From Anaerolineales bacterium UBA7227 (lineage in GTDB: Bacteria; Chloroflexota; Anaerolineae; Anaerolineales; Villigracilaceae), in assembly GCA_002473085.1 (NCBI GenBank), contig DKTP01000120.1, positions 1 to 23,360 of the forward strand: a DNA stretch of 23,360 bases, in the 5' to 3' direction. Under the pieces are notes generated by a model that saw only the letters and a list, made by a program, of their open reading frames with translations, did no database searches and had not been told where the DNA came from. The translations under genes and the position numbers were made by a program. The stretch's first letter is position 1. Each line of letters starts with the position of its first letter. Shown here in pieces: positions 7,849-16,518 of the stretch.

Positions 7849-9875
7849 CCCGCCAGCAACTTCAACCGCTCCCACGGTTTGAGATTCTCCTCGTCCGCGA
7901 AGATGGCTTTCAACTCGTAGAGTTCGTCGCGCAGGGCGGCGGCGCGCTCGAATTCGAGATTCTTCGCGGCCTCCTTCATCTGCTTCTCCAGCTCGGAGAG
8001 AAGTTTCCGCATCTCGTCGCGCGGGACGCCGCTGCGGGCTTTCGTCACATACTCGCCCTTCATCTCCGCCACAGCGCGCGGGGACATTTGCTCGGTCAGG
8101 TCGTGGATCTCTTTGTGAATGCTGACCGGGACGATCCCATGTTCCTGGTTGAACTTGATCTGCTTGGCGCGGCGGCGATTCGTCTCGTCGAGGGCGCGCG
8201 CCATCGAGTCGGTGACGCGGTCGGCGTACATGATGACGCGTCCGTTGACGTGGCGCGCGGCGCGGCCAATCGTCTGGATGAGAGCCGTGTCCGAGCGCAG
8301 GAAACCTTCCTTGTCCGCGTCGAGGATCGCCACGAGGGACACTTCGGGCAGGTCGAGTCCCTCGCGCAGGAGGTTGATGCCGACGACCACGTCGAACACG
8401 CCCAGCCGCAGGTCGCGCAAGATGCCGATGCGTTCGAGCGTCTCCACTTCCGAATGCAGGTAATGGACTTTAACGCCGAGTTCCATCAGATAGTTGGCGA
8501 GGTCTTCGGCCATGCGCTTCGTGAGCGTGGTGACGAGGACGCGCTCGCCGACTTCGACGCGGGCGCGAATCTCCTTGACGAGGTCGTCCACCTGCCCCTT
8601 CGTCGGGCGGACTTCCACTTCGGGATCAACGAGTCCCGTCGGGCGGATGATCTGCTCGGTCACCTGCTCGGAGCGCTGCATCTCGTACGGTCCCGGCGTG
8701 GCGGAGGTGTAAATGGTAGCGCCCATCACTTGCTCAAATTCATGGAACTTGAGCGGGCGGTTATCGAGCGCGCTCGGCAGGCGAAAACCATATTCGACGA
8801 GAGTCTCTTTGCGCGAGCGGTCGCCGTTATACATGCCGCGGATCTGCGGCACGCTCATGTGACTCTCGTCAATGACGAGCAGGTAATCGCTGGGGAGGAA
8901 GTCAATCATCGTCCACGGATGCGTGCCGGGCGCGCGCCCGTCGAGATGACGCGAGTAATTTTCGATGCCCGAGCAATAGCCGACCTCTTTGAGCATTTCC
9001 AGGTCGTAGCGCGTGCGTTGTTCCAGGCGCTGGGCTTCGAGCAGTTTGCCCTGCTCCTTAAAAAGCGCCAGGCGTTCATCCAACTCTTTTTCGATATTGC
9101 CGATGGCTTCCTTCATGCGGTCGCTGTCGGTGAGATATTGCTTGGCGGGGTAGATGGAGACTTCCTGCGGCTCGTCGAAGACCTCGCCGGTCAACGGGCT
9201 GAACTGCATGATGCGCTCCACCTCGTCGCCGAAGAACGTGATTCGGAAACCGCGTCGGTCTTCGTAGGCGGGGACGATCTCCAGCGTGTCGCCCCTGACC
9301 CTGAACGTACCGCTGCGCAATTCGATGTCGTTGCGCTGATACTGACTCTCGATCAGCTGACGCAGCAGCGCGTTGCGGCGGTAAAGCTGACCGACCTGCA
9401 GCGTCACCGTCCCTTTGCCGAATTCCTCGGGCGAACCCAACCCGTAGATGCACGACACCGACGCGACGATGATCACGTCCCGCCGCGAGATGAGACTGGT
9501 CGTCGCCGCCAGCCGCAGGCGTTCGATCTCCTCGTTGATCTCGGTCTCCTTCTCGATGTAGAGATCGTGACGCGGGACGTACGCTTCGGGCTGGTAGTAG
9601 TCGTAGTACGAAACAAAATATTCGACCGCGTTCTCGGGAAAGAACTCCTTGAACTCCGCGTAGAGTTGCGCGGCGAGAGTCTTGTTGTGCGCCATGATGA
9701 GCGCGGGCTTTTGCAATTCCTGGATGACGGACGCGATGGTAAACGTCTTGCCCGTGCCTGTCGCGCCGAGCAGGACCTGGTGTTTCATGCCCTTCTTCAC
9801 GCCGTCCACAAGCTGGGCGATCGCCTCGGGCTGGTCGCCCATCGGGACAAAGGGAGCGGTAAGTTTGAAGTCCAT
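7842..9875 (-). CDS. uvrB: Excinuclease ABC subunit B
   Basis: A full-length 677-residue UvrB, the damage-verifying helicase of nucleotide excision repair, which is loaded by UvrA and recruits UvrC. Walker A is GATGTGKT at 37-44. The beta-hairpin that clamps DNA is at about 88-115 ([20 protein letters not shown]), DESH is the DEAD-type box, and helicase motifs follow ([29 protein letters not shown]). The C-terminal UVR motif that binds UvrC is visible around [23 protein letters not shown]. The start [19 protein letters not shown] matches the family. The Shine-Dalgarno sequence is weak (AGAG). A perfect SOS-type operator lies 22 bases upstream, indicating LexA control. Confidence 0.97.
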   Translation of the reverse strand: MDFKLTAPFVPMGDQPEAIAQLVDGVKKGMKHQVLLGATGTGKTFTIASVIQELQKPALIMAHNKTLAAQLYAEFKEFFPENAVEYFVSYYDYYQPEAYVPRHDLYIEKETEINEEIERLRLAATTSLISRRDVIIVASVSCIYGLGSPEEFGKGTVTLQVGQLYRRNALLRQLIESQYQRNDIELRSGTFRVRGDTLEIVPAYEDRRGFRITFFGDEVERIMQFSPLTGEVFDEPQEVSIYPAKQYLTDSDRMKEAIGNIEKELDERLALFKEQGKLLEAQRLEQRTRYDLEMLKEVGYCSGIENYSRHLDGRAPGTHPWTMIDFLPSDYLLVIDESHMSVPQIRGMYNGDRSRKETLVEYGFRLPSALDNRPLKFHEFEQVMGATIYTSATPGPYEMQRSEQVTEQIIRPTGLVDPEVEVRPTKGQVDDLVKEIRARVEVGERVLVTTLTKRMAEDLANYLMELGVKVHYLHSEVETLERIGILRDLRLGVFDVVVGINLLREGLDLPEVSLVAILDADKEGFLRSDTALIQTIGRAARHVNGRVIMYADRVTDSMARALDETNRRRAKQIKFNQEHGIVPVSIHKEIHDLTEQMSPRAVAEMKGEYVTKARSGVPRDEMRKLLSELEKQMKEAAKNLEFERAAALRDELYELKAIFADEENLKPWERLKLLAGE

Positions 9876-9896
9876 GTTTATCTCTGTTGATATTGG

Positions 9897-9908
9897 GAAC
9901 GTACGTTC
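9897..9908. promoter_or_regulatory. SOS box (LexA operator) of uvrB
   Basis: GAACGTACGTTC is a perfect 12-bp palindrome matching the Gram-positive LexA consensus GAAC-N4-GTTC. It lies directly downstream of a minus-strand -10 candidate (TAAAAT, 9910-9915), so bound LexA would cover the transcription start. uvrB is a classic SOS gene, which makes the assignment strong even though the lexA gene is not in the window. Confidence 0.85.
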
Positions 9909-9976
9909 TATTTTATCACGGTTGAAAAAATAAAGCGGGCGGGCGAATCAATTTTAATTTTGCGCCGTTTTTCGCA

Positions 9977-10005
9977 TTGACGCTTATGGACACCATAGGT
10001 ATAAT
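9977..10005 (+). promoter_or_regulatory. Strong sigma70-type promoter of the S1-domain gene
   Basis: TTGACG (9977-9982), a 17-base spacer and a perfect TATAAT (10000-10005). The start point would be near 10012. This leaves the ATG at 10023 only about 11 bases into the transcript and supports the ATG at 10041. Confidence 0.88.
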
Positions 10006-10040
10006 CCGCCTTCGGCTAATTTATGAAACAGGAGCGCGAC

Positions 10041-10811
10041 ATGAGCGAGAACATTGAAACGAAAACTTTGGCGCTGGAACCAAAAACAAAACTTTCCGGC
10101 AAGGTCGTGAAGATTACACTGGCGGGCGCATTAGTGGATGTGGGACAGGAATTACCCGGCGTCCTCCACATTTCGCAGATTCAGAAAGACCCGGTCAACA
10201 AAGTGGAAGACGTACTCAAGCCCGGTCAGGACGTGGAGACCTGGGTGCGCCGCGTCCGCAAGGACCGCATCGAACTGACGATGATCGAACCCCTCGGCAT
10301 GGAGTGGAGCGAGATCCAGCCGGAGATGACCGTGAAAGGCAAAGTGGTCCGCCTGGAAACCTACGGCGCGTTCGTGGACTTTGGAGCGGAACGCCCGGGC
10401 ATGGTGCACGTCAGCGAGCTGACGCGCGGATACGTCAAGACGCCCGGCGAGATCGTCAAAGAAGGCGACGAGGTTGAGGCGAAAGTCCTCGAGGTGAACC
10501 GCAAGAAGAAACAGATCCGCCTTTCGATGAAGGCTCTCATCCCCGAAATGATCGAAGAGGAAAAACCCGCCCGCGAACCGAAGAAGGCCCGCGGAGGCAA
10601 GCGCAGCAAGAAGCAGGAAGATGTTGTCGAGATGGACGAGACTCCGAAGGAGCCGGAACTGACCGCCATGCAGATCGCCTGGCAGATGGCCATGGAACGC
10701 TCGAATTCCCGGGACAAGAGCCTGAAGATCAAGCCAGTCAAATCCGCCTCCAACGAACAAGCCGACATTCTCAACCGCACGCTGGAAAAGCAACTCCCCA
10801 CCGGCGGATAA
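10041..10811 (+). CDS. Two-domain S1 RNA-binding protein
   Basis: A 256-residue protein with two S1 (OB-fold) RNA-binding domains at about 12-80 and 88-160. The second is canonical (GKVVRLETYGAFVDFG, then GMVHVSEL). A Lys/Arg-rich linker follows (PKKARGGKRSKKQ), then a C-terminal helix. It resembles the shortened ribosomal S1-like proteins of Gram-positive and Chloroflexota bacteria, which bind mRNA at the ribosome, but four-to-six-domain RpsA is the standard form, so I leave the symbol empty. I prefer the ATG at 10041 because GGAG lies 6 bases upstream; the frame also allows 10023. It stands alone between its promoter and a terminator. Confidence 0.88.
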   Translation: MSENIETKTLALEPKTKLSGKVVKITLAGALVDVGQELPGVLHISQIQKDPVNKVEDVLKPGQDVETWVRRVRKDRIELTMIEPLGMEWSEIQPEMTVKGKVVRLETYGAFVDFGAERPGMVHVSELTRGYVKTPGEIVKEGDEVEAKVLEVNRKKKQIRLSMKALIPEMIEEEKPAREPKKARGGKRSKKQEDVVEMDETPKEPELTAMQIAWQMAMERSNSRDKSLKIKPVKSASNEQADILNRTLEKQLPTGG

Positions 10812-10828
10812 CGCCAATCGTCTTTATG

Positions 10829-10863
10829 AAAACTGCCCTCGTTTTTCGAGGGCAGTTTTTTTA
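10829..10863. terminator. Terminator between the convergent S1 and FAAL genes, probably bidirectional
   Basis: AAAACTGCCCTCG and CGAGGGCAGTTTT form a perfect 13-bp stem with a TTTTT loop. A run of T follows on the + strand and the four-base A run gives T residues on the minus strand. The T tract is shared with the stop codon of the minus-strand ligase gene (TAA complement at 10861-10863). Confidence 0.92.
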
Positions 10864-12555
10864 CGCCTGGTTTTCAGATTCCAATTCCCTGATGAATTTT
10901 TCCTTGTTGGCGGAGCGCGCCACTTTTCCGCTGGACGTTTTCAGCACCCATTTCGGTCCCACTACGCGGACGTAACGCGCGGCAATGGCCGAATTCTTGG
11001 TGACGTGCTTGCGAATCTCGTCGGCGACGCGCTCGTGCTCGGCCTCGTCTTCGCTGTCCACCTCGGCGATGATGACGACCTCCTCCGTCCCCTGCGATTC
11101 GTCGAAGAGACCGAAGGCCACCGTCCGCCCGGGATGGACGCCGGGGACCTCGCACGCCAGCGCTTCCAAATCCTGCGGATACACGTTCTTGCCGCCGACG
11201 ATCAACATATCTTTCTTGCGCCCCGCGACGAACACCTCGCCGTTGACCATGTAACCGTAATCGCCAGACATGTACCAGCCGCCGGGCAGAAACGCTTTTT
11301 TGGTGATGTCGGCGCGGTTGTAGTAGCCGGTCAACATGCAGTTGGATTTGAGGACGATCTCGCCGACGTGACGCTCCGGCACGTCATGGCCCTTGCTGTC
11401 CACCACGCGGATGGCAGTGTTGGGGATGGGCTGTCCGCACGACATCATCTGGATCGCCGGGCGGCCGTCGAAGGCGGGACGCGCCACCTTGTCCGCGATG
11501 AACGACTCGCGGTCGATTTCCTCGACGTAGGGCAGTTTGCCCAGGTCGTTCTGGGTGGCCGCGAAGACGTTTTCCGCCATCCCATAGGAGGTTTGGAGCG
11601 TTTCAAATTTCAGCCCGTAGGACTTGAACCGCTCGTAGAACATCTCGTGGCTTTTGAAGCGCACCGGCTCGGAGGTGTTGATGCTGGCGCGCCACGAGGA
11701 CAGGTCCACGCCTTCGAGGTCGCGGTCGCGAATCTTTTGGGCGCAGAAGTTGTAGGCGAAGTTGGGAAGCCAGGTCAGCGTGCCGCGGTAATCGCTGATC
11801 GTCCGCAGCAGCCGCCAGGGCGCGCGCACCCAGTCGAAGGGAGACATCTGCACCACATGGACGCCGCGCAGGATGGGCAGGAGGAAGCAGGCGATCAGTC
11901 CCATGTCGTGATAGAGCGGAAGCCAGGAGACGATCACGTCATCCCGCGTGAGGCGGATGGACTCGCCATACGCGTCGAGGTGGTTGAAGATCGCCCGATG
12001 CGAAAGCGCCACTCCCTTTTGGAGGCCGGTGGAGCCGGATGAATGCTGGAGGAGGACGATGTCAGTCTCTGCGGCATTCATCCCCGGCAGGGACGAAAGA
12101 TCGAGTTTTTCCTGCTGCGGGATTCGGTCCGTGATGAACACTTCGCAGGCGGAATATCCGCTCTCCGTCGCCAGCATCTTGACGTCTGCTTCGAATTCGG
12201 GATAGGTGACGACGCCTTTGGGATGGCTGTGCGAGAAAAGCGCGGCGAGGTCGGCGCGGTAACGTTCGGGGGAAAGTTTCTCGGTGAGAAAGGGCATCAT
12301 CGAGGGGATGGCGCCCAGCAATACCGCGCCCCAGAATGAATAAACCAGGTCTTTTCCGTGCTGGAGGATGAGGATGACCACGTCGCCCGGCTTAACTCCC
12401 GCCCGCGCGTACGCGGCGGCGTAATCGTTCGACCGCTCGATCAGTTCGCGATACGTGATGTGGAAGTCGGGCTGGTTGGGATGCTGGAGCGTGACCGACA
12501 CCCGATCGGGTTCGCGCTCGTAGAAATCGCGCAAGACCGCGGTGAACGTCGTCAT
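10861..12555 (-). CDS. Fatty acyl-AMP ligase (AMP-forming acyl synthetase)
   Basis: A 564-residue ANL-superfamily enzyme that activates a carboxylate, most likely a fatty acid, as acyl-AMP. The adenylation motifs are clear: HSSGSTGLQKGV (171-182), SYGMAE, YMSGDYGY, GRKKDMLIVGGKN and the C-terminal lysine motif KTSSGK. Features such as WLPLYHDMGL favour the FAAL branch, which hands acyl groups to an acyl carrier protein rather than to CoA. The gene in front encodes an acyl carrier protein and the two overlap as TAATG, so a dedicated FAAL-ACP pair is likely. No polyketide or peptide synthetase gene is in view. A long-chain acyl-CoA ligase is the main alternative. Confidence 0.88.
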   Translation of the reverse strand: MTTFTAVLRDFYEREPDRVSVTLQHPNQPDFHITYRELIERSNDYAAAYARAGVKPGDVVILILQHGKDLVYSFWGAVLLGAIPSMMPFLTEKLSPERYRADLAALFSHSHPKGVVTYPEFEADVKMLATESGYSACEVFITDRIPQQEKLDLSSLPGMNAAETDIVLLQHSSGSTGLQKGVALSHRAIFNHLDAYGESIRLTRDDVIVSWLPLYHDMGLIACFLLPILRGVHVVQMSPFDWVRAPWRLLRTISDYRGTLTWLPNFAYNFCAQKIRDRDLEGVDLSSWRASINTSEPVRFKSHEMFYERFKSYGLKFETLQTSYGMAENVFAATQNDLGKLPYVEEIDRESFIADKVARPAFDGRPAIQMMSCGQPIPNTAIRVVDSKGHDVPERHVGEIVLKSNCMLTGYYNRADITKKAFLPGGWYMSGDYGYMVNGEVFVAGRKKDMLIVGGKNVYPQDLEALACEVPGVHPGRTVAFGLFDESQGTEEVVIIAEVDSEDEAEHERVADEIRKHVTKNSAIAARYVRVVGPKWVLKTSSGKVARSANKEKFIRELESENQA

Positions 12556-12803
12556 TACTTCTGCCTCGACGCGATCAAATTCGTCAACTGCTCGACGGAA
12601 TCAAACGTGGAGGCGTTCAGTTCCGAGTCCGCGATGCGGACGCCGAAAGTGTCCTCCACGAAGAGGGCCAGGTCCACGAGGCTGAAAGAGTCGATGAGAC
12701 CGCTGGAGATCAGCGCGTCGGTCGGGTTGATGACGCGTTTGGGCTGTTTGAGAATTTTCTGGGCGATGAAATCGGCGATGGTCTTTTGCATTTCGGCGGA
12801 CAT
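12555..12803 (-). CDS. Acyl carrier protein
   Basis: An 82-residue carrier protein. The phosphopantetheine site is the Ser of GLIDSFSLVDLALFVED (family pattern D-S-[LF]), within a four-helix fold predicted from the helical pattern. I start at MSAEMQKTIADF, where AGGAG lies 7 bases upstream; the 12857 start adds 18 unlikely residues. Its stop and the FAAL start share a base (TAATG), so the two are translated together. The primary fatty-acid AcpP normally sits with fab genes and has the DSLD form, so this is more likely a specialised carrier for the ligase beside it. Confidence 0.87.
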   Translation of the reverse strand: MSAEMQKTIADFIAQKILKQPKRVINPTDALISSGLIDSFSLVDLALFVEDTFGVRIADSELNASTFDSVEQLTNLIASRQK

Positions 12804-12833
12804 TGAATACTCCTGAAAGTGATAAGTGGACGC

Positions 12834-12839
12834 ATTATC
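12834..12839 (-). promoter_or_regulatory. Candidate -10 box of the ACP-FAAL operon
   Basis: Minus-strand GATAAT lies 31 bases upstream of the ACP ATG. No convincing -35 box is found at 16-18 bases, so this is a tentative call. Confidence 0.35.
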
Positions 12840-12901
12840 CCACAAATTTACGGACACGAATATTGCCCGATGATGGGCGCGAGGAGGTTCGGCCGCATTG
12901 A

Positions 12902-12973
12902 TTATGCCGCCACTACGATCAGCGCCAGCATGTTTTCACGCGAGAAAATGGAGCGGAGGATTTTTCGAAACAT
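12902..12973 (-). CDS. 23-codon ORF overlapping the prfB stop, possible membrane peptide
   Basis: The last base of the prfB stop TAA is the first base of an ATG (TAATG overlap). The frame continues for 23 codons: a basic start MFRKILRSIFSRE and a hydrophobic end NMLALIVVAA, then TAA. The pattern is that of a very small membrane-associated peptide, or of a longer membrane protein cut short by an early stop. There is no separate Shine-Dalgarno sequence, so translation would depend on ribosomes ending prfB. It is too short to compare with families by eye, and it may be chance. Confidence 0.3.
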   Translation of the reverse strand: MFRKILRSIFSRENMLALIVVAA

Positions 12974-14065
12974 TACGGCGTCCCGGCATTTTCACGCAGA
13001 TAGGCTTCCATGAAGTCGTCCAGGTCGCCGTCCAACACGGCCTGCGCGTTGCCGCGCTCGAATTCAGTGCGGTGGTCCTTGACCATCTGGTACGGATGCA
13101 GCACGTACGAGCGGATCTGACTCCCCCACTCGGCCTTGGTGAACTCGCCGCGCAGGACGGCCACTTCCTCGTCCCTCTCGGCCTTCTTGATCTCCAACAG
13201 GCGGGCGCGCAAAATCCGCATGGCGAACTCACGGTTCTGCGCCTGCGAGCGTTCATTCTGGCATGTGACGACGATCCCCGTCGGGAGATGCGTGAGACGG
13301 ATCGCCGTCGCGTTTTTCTGAACGTTCTGCCCGCCCGCGCCCGACGAGCGGAAGACGTCCACCTTCAAGTCGTTCGGGTCAATCTCGACTTCGGGGTCGT
13401 CCATCGCCACCTGGGGCAGGACCTCCACGAGCGCGAACGACGTGTGCCGGCGGTGCGCGGCGTCGAACGGCGAAAGCCGCACGAGACGGTGAACTCCCTT
13501 CTCGGAACGCAGGTATCCGAAGGCGTATTTGCCGTCCACCGCGATGGTCACGGATTTGACGCCCGCTTCCTCGCCCTCGCTTCGGTCGAGGATCTCGGTC
13601 TTATAGTCGCGGTCTTCCGCCCAACGCAGGTACATGCGCTCGAGCATGGCGGCCCAGTCCTGCGAATCCGTCCCGCCCGCGCCCGCGTGGATGGCGAGGA
13701 TGGCGTCGTCTTCGTCGTAAGGACCGGAGAGCATTGCGGCGAAGGAACGCGCCTCCACCTCGCGCTCGATGGATTCGACCTCGGATTCCAGGTCGGCGCG
13801 CAGGCTGTCGTCGTCGAGGCGCGCCAACTCCAGCGCGTCGTTCAGGCGGCGCGTGAACGCGCGCCAGCCGTCCACTTCATCGCGCAACTTCGCGGCGGAC
13901 CTGCTGACGCGCTGTGCCGCGTTCGAGTCGTTCCAGAAATCGGGCGCGGCGATCTGTTTCTCCAGTTCGGCTAGTTGGGATTCTTTTCCGACGAAGTCAA
14001 AGACGCTCCAAAAGTTGGGAGACGGTATCTTGCGCGGCGGTCAAACGGTCAATTAAATCCTGCAT
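12973..14065 (-). CDS. prfB: Peptide chain release factor 2, made by +1 frameshift
   Basis: RF2 releases finished peptides at UGA and UAA. The first 22 codons start at the ATG at 14065 (GGAGG upstream) and end in an in-frame TGA at 13997-13999. Skipping one T continues the protein for 341 more residues, giving 363 in all, the normal RF2 length. The anticodon-like tripeptide SPF is at about 198-200 and the catalytic GGQ at about 244-246 (SSGAGGQNVQK). SPF rather than PxT separates it from RF1. The frameshift makes RF2 control its own level. It follows ftsY by 18 bases. This is an intact gene, not a pseudogene. Confidence 0.96.
13996..14002 (-). promoter_or_regulatory. Programmed +1 frameshift site of prfB
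   Basis: The minus strand reads CTT TGA C, the classic RF2 slip site. GGAG, 3 bases upstream of CTT (GGAG CGT CTT TGA), matches the spacing of the internal Shine-Dalgarno-like stimulator known from E. coli prfB. When RF2 is scarce, ribosomes shift +1 and make full RF2. Confidence 0.95.
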
Positions 14066-14083
14066 GGTTCCTCCAAATCTACA

Positions 14084-14992
14084 TTACGACGACAAAATTC
14101 CATCCACGAACGCGTCGGGGTCGAACGGCGCCAGGTCTTCAGGCTTCTCGCCGAGACCCGCGAACAAAATCGGGATGCCGAGTTCGCGCTGAATGGCGAA
14201 CGCCATCCCGCCGCGCGCCGACGAGTCCAACTTGGCGAGGATGATGCCCGTCACGTTCACGGCTTCTTTGAATTTGCGCGCCTGCTCCAGGGCGTTCTGT
14301 CCCGTGGTCGCGTCCAACACCAGCCAGACGTGATGCGGCGCGCCCGTCAGCGCCTTGCCGACCACGCGATGGACTTTGCGAAGTTCCTCCATCAAATTGA
14401 AGCGCGTCTGCAAACGGCCCGCGGTGTCTATCAGGACGACGTCTGCGCCGCGCGCGACTCCCGACTGGACGGCGTTGAACGCCGCCGCGCCCGGGTCGGA
14501 CTCCGGCGCGCCCGCCACCACCGGGACGTTCAGCCGTTCCGCCCAGACCTGGAGTTGGTCCACCGCCGCGGCGCGGAACGTGTCCGCCGCGCCGAAGAGG
14601 ATGGACTTCCCCTCAGCCTGGAAGCGCGCGCCCAACTTGGCGGCGCTGGTGGTCTTGCCTGAGCCGTTGACGCCGACCAGCAGAATGACGGCCGGGCGCG
14701 CGGAGAAGTCGAGCGCGGGCGGGTCGTCGAGGCGGGAGCGGAGTTCGGCTCGAAGCGAGGATTTAAGTTCCTCGGCGCGGGTCAGGCCGCGGTCACGCGT
14801 GAGGCGTTGCAGGGAGTCGATCACGGCGGCGGTGGTCTCGATCCCCATGTCGGCCTGGATGAGCAGCGTCTCCAGTTCGTCCCAGGAATCCTGGGTGATC
14901 TCCGTCGCGCCGAGAAACGAGGCGACGCGTCCAAAGGCGGCTTTGCCGGTTTTTTCGAGGCCCGCGCGCCAGCGAGAAAGGATGTCGGTCAT
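14084..14992 (-). CDS. ftsY: Signal recognition particle receptor FtsY
   Basis: A 302-residue SRP GTPase, the membrane receptor that docks SRP-bound ribosomes at the Sec translocon by forming a heterodimer with Ffh. It has the NG domain only: N-domain helices at about 1-90, then the P-loop GVNGSGKTT (107-115), DTFRAAA, the G3 motif DTAGRLQTR, the TTGQN motif and LAKLDSSARGG as G4. The acidic A domain of enterobacterial FtsY is absent, as is usual in many non-proteobacteria; the N-terminal amphipathic stretch may bind the membrane. It sits 23 bases after hisS and just before prfB. Confidence 0.95.
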   Translation of the reverse strand: MTDILSRWRAGLEKTGKAAFGRVASFLGATEITQDSWDELETLLIQADMGIETTAAVIDSLQRLTRDRGLTRAEELKSSLRAELRSRLDDPPALDFSARPAVILLVGVNGSGKTTSAAKLGARFQAEGKSILFGAADTFRAAAVDQLQVWAERLNVPVVAGAPESDPGAAAFNAVQSGVARGADVVLIDTAGRLQTRFNLMEELRKVHRVVGKALTGAPHHVWLVLDATTGQNALEQARKFKEAVNVTGIILAKLDSSARGGMAFAIQRELGIPILFAGLGEKPEDLAPFDPDAFVDGILSS

Positions 14993-15015
14993 GGCAGGCG
15001 ATTATATCAGGGGAT

Positions 15016-16284
15016 TTACAGCAGCCTGCGGACGGCGTCCACGACGTCGGCGCGGGCGACGACGACCTGCTCGCCCGAGGTCAGATCTTTCACCGCGACC
15101 TGGTTCTGCGCGGCCTCGTCGGGGCCGATGGTGACCGCGACCTTCATCTTCATTTTGTCCGCGTATTTGAATTGCTTGGGGAGTTTGGCGGGCTCGGGAT
15201 ATACGCTCACGTTCAACCCCGCGCGGCGCAGCTCCGCGGCCAGCGCGATGGACTGGAGGCGCAGGTTATCGTCGAAGACCGTCGCCAGCACGGAGGCGGG
15301 GCTGGGATGAAATTCGGGGACGAGGCCGTTCTCTTGCAGGACGATCCCGATCACTACGTCGCCCATGGCGAATCCCGTCGCGGGGAGGGGCTGCCCGCCC
15401 ACGTCCGCGAGCAGGTTATCGTAGCGTCCGCCGCCGAGGATGGCGCGGCGGACGGAGCCGGAGACGTCGAAGGCTTCGAAGACCACGCCCGTGTAATACA
15501 GCAGTCCGCGCGTGATGTTCGGGTCGAACTTGACGTATTCCTTCACGCCCAGCGCTTCGAGCGCGGCGAAGAGACGCGTCAGTTCGGGACTGGTTTTCCA
15601 CAGATCGAGATCGGCGAGGACGGACTTGAGCCCGTCCAGTTGCGATTGTGTGAGACCGATTTCGAGCGCGTACGCGTCCCATTTGTCGGCGTCCATTTTG
15701 GAGCGGCGGTCAATCAGGTTGAGCGCGTCGACGCGCTTTTCGGCGGGGATGCCGAGCGCGTCGAGTTGGGAATTGACGAGGCGGCGGTCGTTGACGTAGA
15801 TGGCGGCCCGCTCGGGGGTCAGTCCGACCGAGCGGAGGAAGGTGGCCGCGACCGCGATGAGTTCCGCGTCGGCTTCGGGGGAGTCGGCGCCGAGCAGGTC
15901 AATGTTCCACTGGAAGAATTCGCGCGCGCGTCCTTTTTGCGGCTGTTCGTAGCGCCAGAACGGACCGAAGGACCACCAGCGCACGGGGAAGGTCAACTCG
16001 CCCTGTTTGGCCGCGATCATGCGCGCGAGACTCGGCGTGAGCTCGGGACGGAGGGTCACTTCGTCGCCGCCGCGGTCGGTGAAGACGAAGGACTGCTTCT
16101 TGACGAGTTCCTCGCCCGACTTGGCCGCGTACAGCGCGATGGGTTCGATGAAGGGCGCGTCCCATTCCACGTAGCCGAACGATTCGGAGGCGGCGCGCAC
16201 CTTGTCGTTGATGAAGTTGCGCAGCGCCATCTGTTCGGGATAGAACTCGCGCGTGCCTTTGACGGATTGGATTTTTAAAGGCAT
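15016..16284 (-). CDS. hisS: Histidyl-tRNA synthetase
   Basis: A 422-residue class II tRNA synthetase that charges tRNA-His. Marks include the start KIQSVKGTREFYPEQM, motif 2 within FWRYEQPQKGRAREFFQWN, the HisRS-specific RGLLYYTGVVFEAF, motif 3 in AILGGGRYDNL, and a C-terminal anticodon-binding domain from about residue 325. I start at MPLKIQSVKG because AGGAG lies 6 bases upstream; the frame is open to 16329 but the added residues do not fit the family. HisZ, the non-catalytic paralog, is unlikely because the catalytic loops are intact. It leads the hisS-ftsY-prfB run. Confidence 0.95.
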   Translation of the reverse strand: MPLKIQSVKGTREFYPEQMALRNFINDKVRAASESFGYVEWDAPFIEPIALYAAKSGEELVKKQSFVFTDRGGDEVTLRPELTPSLARMIAAKQGELTFPVRWWSFGPFWRYEQPQKGRAREFFQWNIDLLGADSPEADAELIAVAATFLRSVGLTPERAAIYVNDRRLVNSQLDALGIPAEKRVDALNLIDRRSKMDADKWDAYALEIGLTQSQLDGLKSVLADLDLWKTSPELTRLFAALEALGVKEYVKFDPNITRGLLYYTGVVFEAFDVSGSVRRAILGGGRYDNLLADVGGQPLPATGFAMGDVVIGIVLQENGLVPEFHPSPASVLATVFDDNLRLQSIALAAELRRAGLNVSVYPEPAKLPKQFKYADKMKMKVAVTIGPDEAAQNQVAVKDLTSGEQVVVARADVVDAVRRLL

Positions 16285-16298
16285 GTTGACTCCTGTAC

Positions 16299-16315
16299 CG
16301 AAAAACTGTTTTTCG
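16299..16315. repeat. Short palindrome in the hisS leader
   Basis: CGAAAAA and TTTTTCG flank a CTG, 15 bases upstream of the hisS ATG. It could fold in the leader RNA, but no T-box motif or other known riboswitch element is visible, so no function is claimed. Confidence 0.35.
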
Positions 16316-16350
16316 TCACTACCGCACACAACAGAAAATCATCTTTTTAT

Positions 16351-16426
16351 CGCGAATGACACGAATAACGCGAATTTCGGAGCGGAAAAAACTTCGCGCC
16401 ATTCGCTTATTCGCGGTATTCGCGTT
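16351..16426. repeat. Two facing 9-bp-period arrays upstream of hisS
   Basis: The left array reads CGCGAATGA, CACGAATAA, CGCGAATTT (16351-16377). The right array, in reverse sense, reads ATTCGCTT, ATTCGCGGT, ATTCGCGTT (16401-16426). Together they form an imperfect inverted repeat with a loop of about 23 bases in the gap between the divergent hisS and 16555 genes. Relatives occur at 22202-22235 (same CGCGAAT core) and 19515-19541 (same period). Confidence 0.6.
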
Positions 16427-16518
16427 GGGGTTCGTCTGGCAGAGAATTTTCCAACGCAACCACGCAAAATGAATTTTGCGGCGCTTCAAAATTCAGTTGC
16501 TGAATTTTAACGCAATTT

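Noticed and set aside
8088..9890. 600-codon open frame on the + strand opposite uvrB
   Set aside because: A shadow of uvrB codon use; uvrB has full family motifs and the opposite frame has none.
12973..13887. A truncated RF2 starting at 13887 or a broken prfB
   Set aside because: The N-terminal part is present in the other frame up to the standard CTTTGAC slip site, and the rebuilt protein has normal length.
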